Positions 51,492 through 59,427 of a DNA stretch of 64,000 bases are shown piece after piece (within the stretch, counting starts at the first letter, position 1; every line of letters starts with the position of its first letter). The position numbers and the translations under genes were made by a program. This stretch comes from JAJRXC01 sp047639555 (lineage in GTDB: Bacteria > Actinomycetota > Acidimicrobiia > Acidimicrobiales > Aldehydirespiratoraceae): positions 53,543 to 117,542 of the forward strand of contig JBLIOE010000009.1 in assembly GCA_047639555.1 (NCBI GenBank). The letters are read 5' to 3'. The notes under the pieces were generated by a model. It had not been told where the DNA came from and made no database searches. It saw only the letters and a program-made list of their open reading frames with translations.

Positions 51492-52346
51492 ATGGGATTT
51501 CGACTGGCGAACGTTGATGGACGTGCCGCACTGGTAGACGGTGATGACTATTTCGACCTTGAGGCCATCAGCGGTGGTTCACTCGGATCGGACGTCATGG
51601 CGGCGATCGCCGCGGCCGATGAGCTCCACTCGCTCTCGGCTTCTCTGGGCGACCACGAGCCGACCGGCAAGGTGGCCGACGTTGAGTTGGGCGCCCCGGT
51701 GCCGGCCCCGCAGAAGTCCTTCGGTATTGGGCTGAACTATCGGAACCATGCCGAGGAATCGAAGATGGAGCTGCCGGAGAATCCGCTGGTCTTCACCAAG
51801 TTCCCGTCGTGCATTGTTGGCCCAACGGCCGATGTCGAGATGCGCAGCGATTTCGTCGACTACGAGGCCGAGCTTGTCGTAGTGATTGGCAAGGGCGGCA
51901 AAGACATCGCCGCCGAAGACGCTTGGGACCATGTTGTCGGTCTCACCATTGGCCAAGACATCTCCGACCGTCCGGCCCAATTTGCCGCGAAGCCGCCCCA
52001 CTTCGATCTCGGCAAGTCATTCGACACCTTCGGGCCGCTCGGTCCTTACCTCGTGTCGCTCGATCACTTCGACAATCCAGGCAGCCTGGCCCTCGGGTGC
52101 GACGTGAGCGGCGAAGTCCGCCAGGACGACAACACCGCCAACCTGATCTTCGATATCCCCACGCTGATCAGCTATCTGTCGCACATCACCACGCTCGTGA
52201 GCGGCGACATCATTTGGACCGGCACGCCCGAAGGCATCGGCTTCTCTCAGGGCAAGCTGCTGCTCGACGGTGATGTGATCACCACCACCATCGAAGGTCT
52301 CGGTCAAATGGTGAACCGCTGCGTTCGCGTGAGCGACTACCAATAG
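51492..52346 (+). CDS. Fumarylacetoacetate hydrolase family protein
   Basis: A 284-residue FAH-fold enzyme. The key motifs are KSFGIGLNYRNHAEES, FTKFPSCIVGPTADVEM, YEAELVVVIGKGGKDI (metal-site Glu), GLTIGQDISDRPAQF, KSFDTFGPLGPYLV, and the late GDIIWTGTPEGIGFSQ. The usual reactions are hydrolysis or decarboxylation of 2-hydroxy-dioate intermediates in aromatic catabolism. A strong AGGGAG precedes the ATG. It is convergent with the NTF2-like gene. Confidence 0.9.
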   Translation: MGFRLANVDGRAALVDGDDYFDLEAISGGSLGSDVMAAIAAADELHSLSASLGDHEPTGKVADVELGAPVPAPQKSFGIGLNYRNHAEESKMELPENPLVFTKFPSCIVGPTADVEMRSDFVDYEAELVVVIGKGGKDIAAEDAWDHVVGLTIGQDISDRPAQFAAKPPHFDLGKSFDTFGPLGPYLVSLDHFDNPGSLALGCDVSGEVRQDDNTANLIFDIPTLISYLSHITTLVSGDIIWTGTPEGIGFSQGKLLLDGDVITTTIEGLGQMVNRCVRVSDYQ

Positions 52347-52361
52347 CGAGTCGAGAGGGAG

Positions 52362-52736
52362 CTAGTCCTCGTGCGGGCTCCAGTGGCCTTCGGCGTAGGG
52401 CGTGTTCCATGCTTCAGCAAGTCGCCCATCTTCGATCTTGAACACCTCGATGCCGCACATCGTCATACCCTCGGCACCGCTCTCCGAGTACATATTCCAC
52501 ACTGAGGTGACCCATTCATCGTTGGCGTGGGTGATCACCCGATCGATCTTGATTCCCATCTCGATGCCCATCTTGAGTCGGGCGATCTGATCGTCGTGGC
52601 TGAGCTCGGTCTCGCGGCCGGGATCGTGGCGAATGATGGGATCAGCGCACAGCTCGCGAACGAGCTCGACGTTGCCCTGGTTGCTGGCCTCTTCCCAATA
52701 ACGCTCGAGGAGTTCTTGGGCTGCGGGCTTTGTCAT
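52362..52736 (-). CDS. SnoaL/NTF2-like protein
   Basis: A 124-residue protein of the NTF2-like superfamily: ELLERYWEEASNQGNVELVRELCADPIIRHDPGR at the N-terminus and a C-terminal IEVFKIEDGRLAEAWNTPYAEGHWS, typical of SnoaL-type folds. AGGAGA precedes the ATG. It is divergent from the carotenoid oxygenase gene, with a 19-bp palindrome between the two starts. Family function ranges from polyketide cyclisation to dehydration. Confidence 0.85.
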   Translation of the reverse strand: MTKPAAQELLERYWEEASNQGNVELVRELCADPIIRHDPGRETELSHDDQIARLKMGIEMGIKIDRVITHANDEWVTSVWNMYSESGAEGMTMCGIEVFKIEDGRLAEAWNTPYAEGHWSPHED

Positions 52737-52813
52737 GAACGTCTCCTAGATGGCGGAAGATCTCCCATTGTGGACCGTTGTTTGAGTCGAGCGCACGTCG
52801 AGGGGTATGGTCG

Positions 52814-52832
52814 TGGTTAACACCGTTAACCA
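52814..52832. promoter_or_regulatory. Palindromic operator, carotenoid oxygenase/NTF2 divergent promoter
   Basis: TGGTTAAC-ACC-GTTAACCA is a perfect 8-bp inverted repeat with a 3-bp centre, 19 bp in all. It lies 18 nt before the carotenoid oxygenase ATG and 77 nt before the divergent NTF2-like ATG. The symmetry is typical of a TetR- or MarR-type site. The regulator is not identified. Confidence 0.6.
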
Positions 52833-52850
52833 TCTCAGGACTCCGCTGCT

Positions 52851-54392
52851 ATGACTGCCGTCGAAGACACCACTATTCAGACCGCCAACCCGCCCACCAT
52901 GCACGGCGGCCTGGCCAACGTCGACGAAGAGCGCAGCTACTGGCTCGACCGGGTCCAAGGCGAAGTCCCCGCCGATCTTGAAGGCACGTTCTTCCGCAAC
53001 GGTCCCGGCCGCCAGAAGATCGGCGACACCCCCTACGGCCACTGGTTCGACGGCTGCGGCATGCTCAGCGTGTTCTCGATCGCCGAGGGCAAGGTGCACT
53101 TCGCGAACAAATACATCCGCACCCCGAAGTACGTGAAGGAAACCGCCGAGCAGCGGATCAAGTACCGCGGCTTTGGCACCCAGATCCCCGGTGGGCTGAA
53201 GAAGAACATCGGCCGGATGCCCGGCAACCCGGCCAACACAAACTCCGTCTACTACGCCGGCAAGCTCCTCGGCCTCTACGAAGGTGGTCGCCCGTTCGAG
53301 GTCGACCCCACCACCCTCGAAACCGTCGGCGAATACACCTACGACGGCGAGCTGAAGAAGAGCAACGTCTTCTCCGCCCATGGCCATCTCCACGGCCCAT
53401 CGGGAGACTGGATCAACTTCGGCACCGGTTCCAGCGGCATCGGGCTCAAGGGCCCGAAGTTGTGCTTCAACATCTTCCGCATCAACCCCGCCGGCAAGAT
53501 GATCGCCAAGGGCCAAGTCCCCGTCGACTTCTTCCCGTTCGCCCACGACTTCGCCATCTCTGCGAAGTACGCAATCTTCTTCATAAATTCCATCAAGATG
53601 GGCTCCATCGGCCAGGTGATGTTGGGCAAGCGGTCGATCTCTGAAGGTGTCACCTTCGACGACAACCAGCCGATGCAGATCGCCATCGTTGATCTTGAGA
53701 CGATGCAAGAAGTTCGCCGGATCGAAACCGATCCCGGTGCCATCATCCACTTCGGCAACGCGTTCGAAGAGGGTGACGAGATCTGTGTTGACGCAATGCA
53801 CGCCGACCAGTTCGAGGCCAACGACGCGCTGAGCGACGTGTTCAATGCCGAGGCGCTCAAGGGCGGCGAGTGGCGTCGCTATCGCATCAACGTGGCCACG
53901 GGTGCTCTCTCCTTCGAGGTCATCACCGACACGAATTCCGAGTTCCCCACCTTCAACCAGCGCAAGGCCTGCGAGAAGAACGAACTCACGTTTGCCGCCG
54001 CATCGGTCGACAACGGCGCCGACAGCTTCTTCAACGGATTCCACAAGGCAGATCGGGCCGGCAACGTCCAGCTCCACACGCTCGAGCCCGGCTTCTATGG
54101 CTCCGAGCCGCTCTTCGCCCCATCGAAGAACAGCAGCGAAGACCACGACGGCTACATCCTCGAAGTGGTCTACGACGCCTACTCACACCTGAGTTCGCTC
54201 GTGATCTTCCGGGCCGCCGACATCAGCGAGCCCATTGCCACCCTCCCTCTGAAGCATCACCTCCCTCATCAGTTCCACGGGTTCTGGCACAACGAAGTTC
54301 TGCTCAACGCCGCCAAGGCGAACGAGCTACAGAATGTGCTGCCCGGCCGTCACCTGAATCTCTTGCCCGGTGATACTGCGGGCTCGAGCTGA
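52851..54392 (+). CDS. Carotenoid oxygenase (carotenoid/apocarotenoid cleavage)
   Basis: A 513-residue seven-bladed propeller oxygenase. The histidines of the iron site are in HGHLHGPSGD (about residues 178-187), FAHDFAISAKYAIF (about 231-245), AIIHFGNAFEEGDEI (about 297-311) and HLPHQFHGFW near the end. ADLEGTFFRNGPGRQKIG is the N-terminal hallmark. It cleaves polyene double bonds to aldehydes. The C-terminus extends about 22 residues past HGFW and overlaps the convergent SDR by 66 nt. The palindrome at 52814 is the likely control point. Confidence 0.92.
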   Translation: MTAVEDTTIQTANPPTMHGGLANVDEERSYWLDRVQGEVPADLEGTFFRNGPGRQKIGDTPYGHWFDGCGMLSVFSIAEGKVHFANKYIRTPKYVKETAEQRIKYRGFGTQIPGGLKKNIGRMPGNPANTNSVYYAGKLLGLYEGGRPFEVDPTTLETVGEYTYDGELKKSNVFSAHGHLHGPSGDWINFGTGSSGIGLKGPKLCFNIFRINPAGKMIAKGQVPVDFFPFAHDFAISAKYAIFFINSIKMGSIGQVMLGKRSISEGVTFDDNQPMQIAIVDLETMQEVRRIETDPGAIIHFGNAFEEGDEICVDAMHADQFEANDALSDVFNAEALKGGEWRRYRINVATGALSFEVITDTNSEFPTFNQRKACEKNELTFAAASVDNGADSFFNGFHKADRAGNVQLHTLEPGFYGSEPLFAPSKNSSEDHDGYILEVVYDAYSHLSSLVIFRAADISEPIATLPLKHHLPHQFHGFWHNEVLLNAAKANELQNVLPGRHLNLLPGDTAGSS

Positions 54393-55121
54393 TGCCAGGA
54401 AGAGCACCGCTTCGGCGATGTCTTCGGGATCCACATGGCGGCGTAGTGCCGCAGCGCGGGCGAACGACATACTGACTTCCTCAGGCGTCTTCGCCCGAGC
54501 CTCTGCCATACGTTCGAAGAGGGCGTCGAGCGGCGGCCCGGTGGTCATCCCCGGCGTGATGATATTGACGCGGACACCCGCCGGCCCCACCTCTTTCGCC
54601 ATGGTCTTCGACATCGATTCCATGGCACCCTTGGTCGACGTATAACGCGCCATATCGGGCATCAGTGTTGTGGCACTCAGCGCCGAGATGTTCACGATCG
54701 AGCCCCCGCCGTTGCTGCTCATGTGCGCGGCGGCGACACGGCAGATCTCCATGGTGCCGATCACATTGACCTGCACTGCTTCGCGATAGTCATCCCAATC
54801 AATGTCGGCAACCGAGGAGGGCGGACTCCCTCCGTGGGTTGCAACATTGACCACGACATCGAGCCGACCAAACTCCGCCACCGTCTGTGTGATGGCAGCA
54901 CGACATTGTGTGAGATCGGCAATATCGGTGGGAAACGCGATGCAACGCCGGCCGGTGGATGAAGCGATCTCCTCGGCGAGCGCGGCCAGCGGTTCGGCTC
55001 GGCGGGCCGCCACCACGATGTCGGCGCCGTCTTCGGCCAGCGCGAGCGCGGTCGCTCGTCCGATTCCCGGGCCGGCACCCGTGATGAGCGCAACGGCTCC
55101 ATCGAGGGTGCGGCCGGTCAC
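54327..55121 (-). CDS. Short-chain dehydrogenase/reductase
   Basis: A 264-residue SDR. TGxxxGIG is in ALITGAGPGIGRATALAL, the NAD/NADP-site asparagine region is VVVNVATHGG, and the catalytic Ser, Tyr and Lys lie in NISALSATTLMPDMARYTSTKGAMESMS. It starts with GTG overlapping the LLM stop by 4 nt, and its last 22 codons overlap the carotenoid oxygenase gene. The usual NAG has become NVA, so cofactor or substrate geometry may differ. The neighbouring LLM and NTF2-like genes suggest one small operon. Confidence 0.88.
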   Translation of the reverse strand: MTGRTLDGAVALITGAGPGIGRATALALAEDGADIVVAARRAEPLAALAEEIASSTGRRCIAFPTDIADLTQCRAAITQTVAEFGRLDVVVNVATHGGSPPSSVADIDWDDYREAVQVNVIGTMEICRVAAAHMSSNGGGSIVNISALSATTLMPDMARYTSTKGAMESMSKTMAKEVGPAGVRVNIITPGMTTGPPLDALFERMAEARAKTPEEVSMSFARAAALRRHVDPEDIAEAVLFLASARARSITGQEIQVTAGQHIL

Positions 55122-55972
55122 TGGTGGTCGATGTCGAGAGTGGCGATTGCTTCGGCGGCCCGTTCCATCGGTCCCGGGCCATACGGCGGCTGGAAGTACG
55201 CAATCGGCTGGTCGACGCCGGCCTCGATCACGCCACCGATGGTGTCGGCGATCTCGCCGACCGAGTGAGTGTCGAGAACGAACACATGGGTCGAGTGGCG
55301 GATCGTGGCCGGGTCTCGGTCGAAGGTTGCGCAGTGCTCGGCCAGGACCGCCTTCTTCGCCTCGTACTCCGCCGGGTCCCAGAACGGAGTGTTCCACCAG
55401 TCGGCAAATTGGGCGACGGCCCGAAGGGTGCGAGTGGGTCCGGTGCCGCCAATCGTGATCGGCGGAGGTGCTTGGGGCCCCTTGGGCTCGAGATACGCAT
55501 CGGTGACCGAGAAGTGGGTGCCCTCGACCGTGGTCTGTTCGTCGCGCAGCAACCCGGTGATGATCTCGCACGCTTCGTCGAAGGCATCGAAGCGATCCTT
55601 CAGCTTGGGCGGAAGCAGCAACCCGTAGGCATCGGCTTCCGCTACGTGCCAGCCCGCGCCGAGGCCGAGTTCGAGGCGACCGCCGCTCACGATGTCGATC
55701 GTGGCCGCCATGTTCGCGAGCACCGCGGGCGCCCGGTAGGGAGTCGCCGCGACGAGGCAACCGAGGCGAACCCGGTTGGTGGCTTCGGCGAGTGCCGCCA
55801 GCATTGTCCAGCCCTCGAGGCACGGCTCGGAGACCTCGCCATAGATGGGGTAGAGGTGGTCGTAGTTCCATCCGATGTCGTACGCCTCGGTGGCGTCGGC
55901 CCGCATCCAGAGCTCGCGCATCGTTGGCCAGTCGATGCGTTCGTTGGCGATCTTGAACCCGATGAGCGTCAT
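55118..55972 (-). CDS. LLM-class F420-dependent oxidoreductase
   Basis: A 284-residue luciferase-like protein: IGFKIANERIDWPTM, SGGRLELGLGAGWHVAEADAYG, PPITIGGTGPTRTLRAVAQF and a late INTERNAL repeat of IGGVIEAGVDQPIAYF. It belongs to the same superfamily as 42811-43776 but is clearly a different subgroup. It is the middle gene of the operon NTF2-like (56347) to LLM to SDR (54327). F420 use is inferred. Confidence 0.82.
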   Translation of the reverse strand: MTLIGFKIANERIDWPTMRELWMRADATEAYDIGWNYDHLYPIYGEVSEPCLEGWTMLAALAEATNRVRLGCLVAATPYRAPAVLANMAATIDIVSGGRLELGLGAGWHVAEADAYGLLLPPKLKDRFDAFDEACEIITGLLRDEQTTVEGTHFSVTDAYLEPKGPQAPPPITIGGTGPTRTLRAVAQFADWWNTPFWDPAEYEAKKAVLAEHCATFDRDPATIRHSTHVFVLDTHSVGEIADTIGGVIEAGVDQPIAYFQPPYGPGPMERAAEAIATLDIDHQ

Positions 55973-55978
55973 CAGCGA

Positions 55979-56347
55979 CTACCAGTCCAATCCGGCTTGA
56001 TGCATCGTCCACGACTCGGCGACCTTGCCGTCGGCGATCCGATAGTGCGCGAGCCAACTGAGCTTCACCGTGGCGCTGGTTTCCATGTTCACTCCGTGCA
56101 GGGTGAGGCGGGCAAACACCAGGTCGCCGTCGGACGACATGTGTTCGATCGTGACTTCGGTGCCCCGCAGCGTGCGAACGGCCGACGAGATGTGTTCGGC
56201 GTATCCCGCGGGCGTCGTGGTGTTGGTGCCATCTCGGGTATGGCGCACGTACGGATCACCAACGATCTCGCTCAGCGCATCGAGGTCGCCCTCGATCCAG
56301 ATCTGTTGCCAGAGCTGGTGAATCAGTTGCTGGTTTTCGACAGTCAT
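55979..56347 (-). CDS. SnoaL/NTF2-like protein
   Basis: A 122-residue NTF2-like protein: IHQLWQQIWIEGDLDALSEIVGDPYVRHTRDG and a C-terminal LSWLAHYRIADGKVAESWTMH. GGAGGA precedes the ATG. It begins the operon with the LLM and SDR genes. It differs from the copy at 52362 in sequence, so the two are not recent duplicates. Confidence 0.85.
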   Translation of the reverse strand: MTVENQQLIHQLWQQIWIEGDLDALSEIVGDPYVRHTRDGTNTTTPAGYAEHISSAVRTLRGTEVTIEHMSSDGDLVFARLTLHGVNMETSATVKLSWLAHYRIADGKVAESWTMHQAGLDW

Positions 56348-56371
56348 CAGAATCCTCCGTGCGGAGTCGTA

Positions 56372-57616
56372 TCAGAGAATAGGAACATCGGCTTGTGCTT
56401 GGCGTCGCCGCCAGATCTCGCCGCCGACCACGCAGATGCCCACGATGACACCCATACCCGCCATGGTTTCGCGGATGCCGTACGCATCGGCGAGAAAACC
56501 CATCGGCAGTGCCATCAGTCCGAAGCCGGTGAACGCCAACATGATCAGGCTCTGGACTCGCCCGTGGTACTCGACGTCGGCGATCACGAGCGCCTGTGAA
56601 TTGTTCATCGCTTGGAACGCCGACGAACTGCCGCCGACAATCACCATGATCGGGAGGCTGGCCCAGAAGCTCGGGATGAATGCGAAGACGGCCAGCGACA
56701 CACCAAAGGCGATGCCCGCCTTGAACTGGAGCGGGGAGAGCCGCTTCGACTCGACATTGGCGAGGAAGAGCGAGCTCGAAACCGCACCGACCGCGGCCGA
56801 GGCGGTGAGCACACCAAGGGCCCAGGCGTCGAGTTCGTAGATGTCCTGTATCAGTCCAGGAAGGAAAGTGATGTGCGGGAAGCCGAACATCACCACCAAT
56901 ACGCCGAGCACAAGCAGGCGCTTCAATTCGGGCCGTCGTCCGACATAACGAACGCCGTCGGCGAGATCACCAAGTGGCGAGCGGTTCGATGAGCGACGCG
57001 GATTGCCGGGTGGTAAGCCCAGCGCCGAAATCACGGAAAGCAGGGAAAGGGCGGCGCCCACGAAGTACACGCCGCCGATACCGATGGGCTTGATCGCAAT
57101 GAGAAGCCCCGCCAGCGCAGGACCGACGACACGAGTCGACTGAATGCTCGCGTTGCTCAGGAAGATCGCGTTCGTGAGCGATTTTCGGTCGACGAGGTCG
57201 GCGGTCATCGCCAGTCGTGACGGTCCCAGCATCGACATGCCGCTGCCTTGAACGACTGACGCCGCGATGAGCATCCAGTACTCAACTGAGTCGGTCGCCA
57301 CCGCGATGGCGATGCCGAGTGCCGCCACACCCATGGCGGACTGGGCGAGCACCATGATCGTGCGTTTCGGGAAGCGGTCAGCGATGACGCCGCTGGCGGG
57401 AACGGCGATGAGCGACGAGACCCCAAAACCGAAGATGACGCCGCCGAGGCCCTTGTTGTCGCCGGTGAGTTCATAGGCGAGCCAGCCGCGAGCGACCTGC
57501 TGGGTCTGACTTGCCAGGAAGACGAATATGCCGCCCCACCACAGGCGCCGGTACGCGGGGATGCTGAGCGCTGCGAACCTTGTGCCGTTTGGTGTCCCCT
57601 CGTCTCCCACTAGCAA
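56372..57616 (-). CDS. MFS transporter
   Basis: A 414-residue major facilitator protein with 12 hydrophobic segments: GIFVFLASQTQQVARGWLAY, GGVIFGFGVSSLIAVPASGVIADRFPKRTIM (the loop between helices 2 and 3 with its D-R-F-P-K-R motif), and further down GIAFGVSLAVFAFIPSF. It resembles the enterobactin-exporter/EntS-like branch (PF05977-type), often acting in efflux. TTG 57616 is used as the start. GTG 57610 is a close alternative. Confidence 0.85.
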   Translation of the reverse strand: MLVGDEGTPNGTRFAALSIPAYRRLWWGGIFVFLASQTQQVARGWLAYELTGDNKGLGGVIFGFGVSSLIAVPASGVIADRFPKRTIMVLAQSAMGVAALGIAIAVATDSVEYWMLIAASVVQGSGMSMLGPSRLAMTADLVDRKSLTNAIFLSNASIQSTRVVGPALAGLLIAIKPIGIGGVYFVGAALSLLSVISALGLPPGNPRRSSNRSPLGDLADGVRYVGRRPELKRLLVLGVLVVMFGFPHITFLPGLIQDIYELDAWALGVLTASAAVGAVSSSLFLANVESKRLSPLQFKAGIAFGVSLAVFAFIPSFWASLPIMVIVGGSSSAFQAMNNSQALVIADVEYHGRVQSLIMLAFTGFGLMALPMGFLADAYGIRETMAGMGVIVGICVVGGEIWRRRQAQADVPIL

Positions 57617-57664
57617 TCGACCGTACTGCGGTGCGAGGATGCGGCCGTATTCGAGGAGACCGCT

Positions 57665-58291
57665 ATGCCGATCAATCCCGACGCCGCCCTCATTGCCGAG
57701 CGCACGTCACTGTTCAAGACTCTGCGAACCCTGACCCCGGAAGAGTGGGACACCCCCTCGCTCTGCCACGGCTGGCGGGTCCGCGATGTTGCGACCCATG
57801 TGCACCTGTTGGTCACGATCAAACCGTTACGAGTCCTCGGTGGCCTTCTCATGAACAAGGGCGACTTGAACCAGTTCATGGCTACCTATGTGCCGCAGCA
57901 GGGCAAACGACCGACGAGCGAGATCCTGTCGACGTTCGAGAGCATGGCTGGCAGCGCCCAGATCCCGCCGACCACCAAGAAGGTCGACTTCACGTTCGAT
58001 TGTTTTGTCCATCATCACGACATCTGCTTGCCGCTGGGTCGCGAGGTCGAAGCCGATCCCGAACGTCTTCGTTGGATGGCCGACGGCATGGTCGCAGCAA
58101 AGAAGCCGATCCTGTCGGGCCCCCGAGTTGATGGCCTTCGGCTCGTTGCGACCGACATTGACTGGCACTACGGCACCGGCCCGGAGATTCATGGACCGGC
58201 TGCGGCGTTGATCCTTGGTGGCTGTGGTCGGACGACCCTCAACCATCTCCTCGAGGGAGATGGTGTGGCTGAACTGGAGCGTCGCTCCTAG
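57665..58291 (+). CDS. Maleylpyruvate isomerase/DinB-family (mycothiol-dependent type) protein
   Basis: A 208-residue DinB-like four-helix protein: ERTSLFKTLRTLTPEEWDTPSLCHGWRVRDVATHVHL, with the first His-containing motif CHGW.V.DV..HV, and later FDCFVHHHDICLPLG and DWHYGTGPEIHGPAAALILGG. These histidines form the metal site. The family uses mycothiol, an actinobacterial thiol. GAGGAG precedes the ATG. It ends 4 nt inside the convergent sulfotransferase gene. Confidence 0.84.
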   Translation: MPINPDAALIAERTSLFKTLRTLTPEEWDTPSLCHGWRVRDVATHVHLLVTIKPLRVLGGLLMNKGDLNQFMATYVPQQGKRPTSEILSTFESMAGSAQIPPTTKKVDFTFDCFVHHHDICLPLGREVEADPERLRWMADGMVAAKKPILSGPRVDGLRLVATDIDWHYGTGPEIHGPAAALILGGCGRTTLNHLLEGDGVAELERRS

Positions 58292-59427
58292 TCGAGGCCG
58301 TAAGCGGCCCGATAGTCGGCGTGGCGCTCGTTGAGGGCGTCGGGGTCGAGCTCGAAGTCGTCGAACGTGTACGTATGGCGGCCCCAGCGATGCTGCACGT
58401 GTTCACCCACGTGGGTGGCCATCCGTGCTTCCGCTTCGGGGCTGAGGGTTCTTCCGAGCTCCTCGTAGACCCGGCCCGCCACCGCGAGAGGATCGGCCAC
58501 GAGATCTCGATAGTCGACATCGATGAAGCGGTCGCCCCAACGGGTGCGAGCCGCTGCGGTGCGGTCGAGCATCTCATCGACGAGCCGCGTCCAGACTTTG
58601 CCGGCCGCTGACCGATGGTCGGCATCGGTGAAGGTGCTGCCGAGACCGCACGAGATGCTGGTGGTCGAAGCAATACACGTGGCCGGGTCGCGGTGGGTCC
58701 AGATGAACCGAGCGTCGGGGTAGACCTCAGCAATGGCCTCCACCGTGAGTGCATGGTGCGGCGTCTTCACGACCCACTGCCCCGGGTGTTGTGATTGCAG
58801 CAGCTGCAAGACCCGCCGGTGGTACTCGTAGGTCTCGACGTGGTCAACGTCGAGCAGAAAGTCGGCATACCCCGGGAGGTGGAACATGGCGTTGAACTGC
58901 AGGCTCACCATGTGCTGCGCCATGATCGTCACACACTCGGTGGGCATGTTCGGCGGGTCATGATGCATGGCCTTGAACGCCGGGTTGAGCGCATGCATGA
59001 TCGAATTCTCGTCGGCTTCAATCGCCGCGAGGTAACGCTCATCGGTCTCGTAGGTCGCGCTCTCTGGCGGCGGCACCGGCGCGCCGGTTTCCCACTGGCG
59101 CGGCGAGCGGGTGGCGGGGTCTACGGACAAGAGATGGCTGAGCGCGGTGGTGCCGGAACGAGACACACCCACGATGAACACCGGCTCAACAATCTGTTCC
59201 TCGGCCACCTCGGGGTGGGTAGACAGCCAGTCGATGACCTGAAGGCGCGTACTCAGCGCGCTGGTAATGAGCGCGTCGGCCGTTGGGATCCCAATCTCGT
59301 TGACCTGGGCGTCGCTTTCGATCGACCCGATGAGGGCATCGAGCCCCGCCTGGTAACCAGCGTCGCCGAGATCGCTCAGTCCGGTTGCCTCGATCGCGCC
59401 GGCAACAAGCTCATCGCTCGAGAGCAC
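58288..59427 (-). CDS. PAPS-dependent sulfotransferase
   Basis: A 379-residue protein of the sulfotransferase family. The 5'-phosphosulfate-binding loop is VEPVFIVGVSRSGTTALSHL (residues about 80-99), and the 3'-phosphate motif is FIWTHRDPATCIASTTSI. It starts with GTG overlapping the stop of the binding-protein gene by one base, so it is coupled to it. The acceptor is unknown. The pairing with a sulfatase 9-12 kb away may be coincidence. Confidence 0.87.
   Translation of the reverse strand: MLSSDELVAGAIEATGLSDLGDAGYQAGLDALIGSIESDAQVNEIGIPTADALITSALSTRLQVIDWLSTHPEVAEEQIVEPVFIVGVSRSGTTALSHLLSVDPATRSPRQWETGAPVPPPESATYETDERYLAAIEADENSIMHALNPAFKAMHHDPPNMPTECVTIMAQHMVSLQFNAMFHLPGYADFLLDVDHVETYEYHRRVLQLLQSQHPGQWVVKTPHHALTVEAIAEVYPDARFIWTHRDPATCIASTTSISCGLGSTFTDADHRSAAGKVWTRLVDEMLDRTAAARTRWGDRFIDVDYRDLVADPLAVAGRVYEELGRTLSPEAEARMATHVGEHVQHRWGRHTYTFDDFELDPDALNERHADYRAAYGLD

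Noticed and set aside
52746..54146. A 466-codon minus-strand frame opposite the carotenoid oxygenase
   Set aside because: Low-complexity Val/Gly/Asp sequence typical of antisense of GC-rich genes. The plus strand has all iron-ligand motifs.
55124..56599. A 491-codon plus-strand frame opposite LLM, NTF2-like and MFS genes
   Set aside because: Antisense to three family-matched genes with ribosome sites. No motif of its own.
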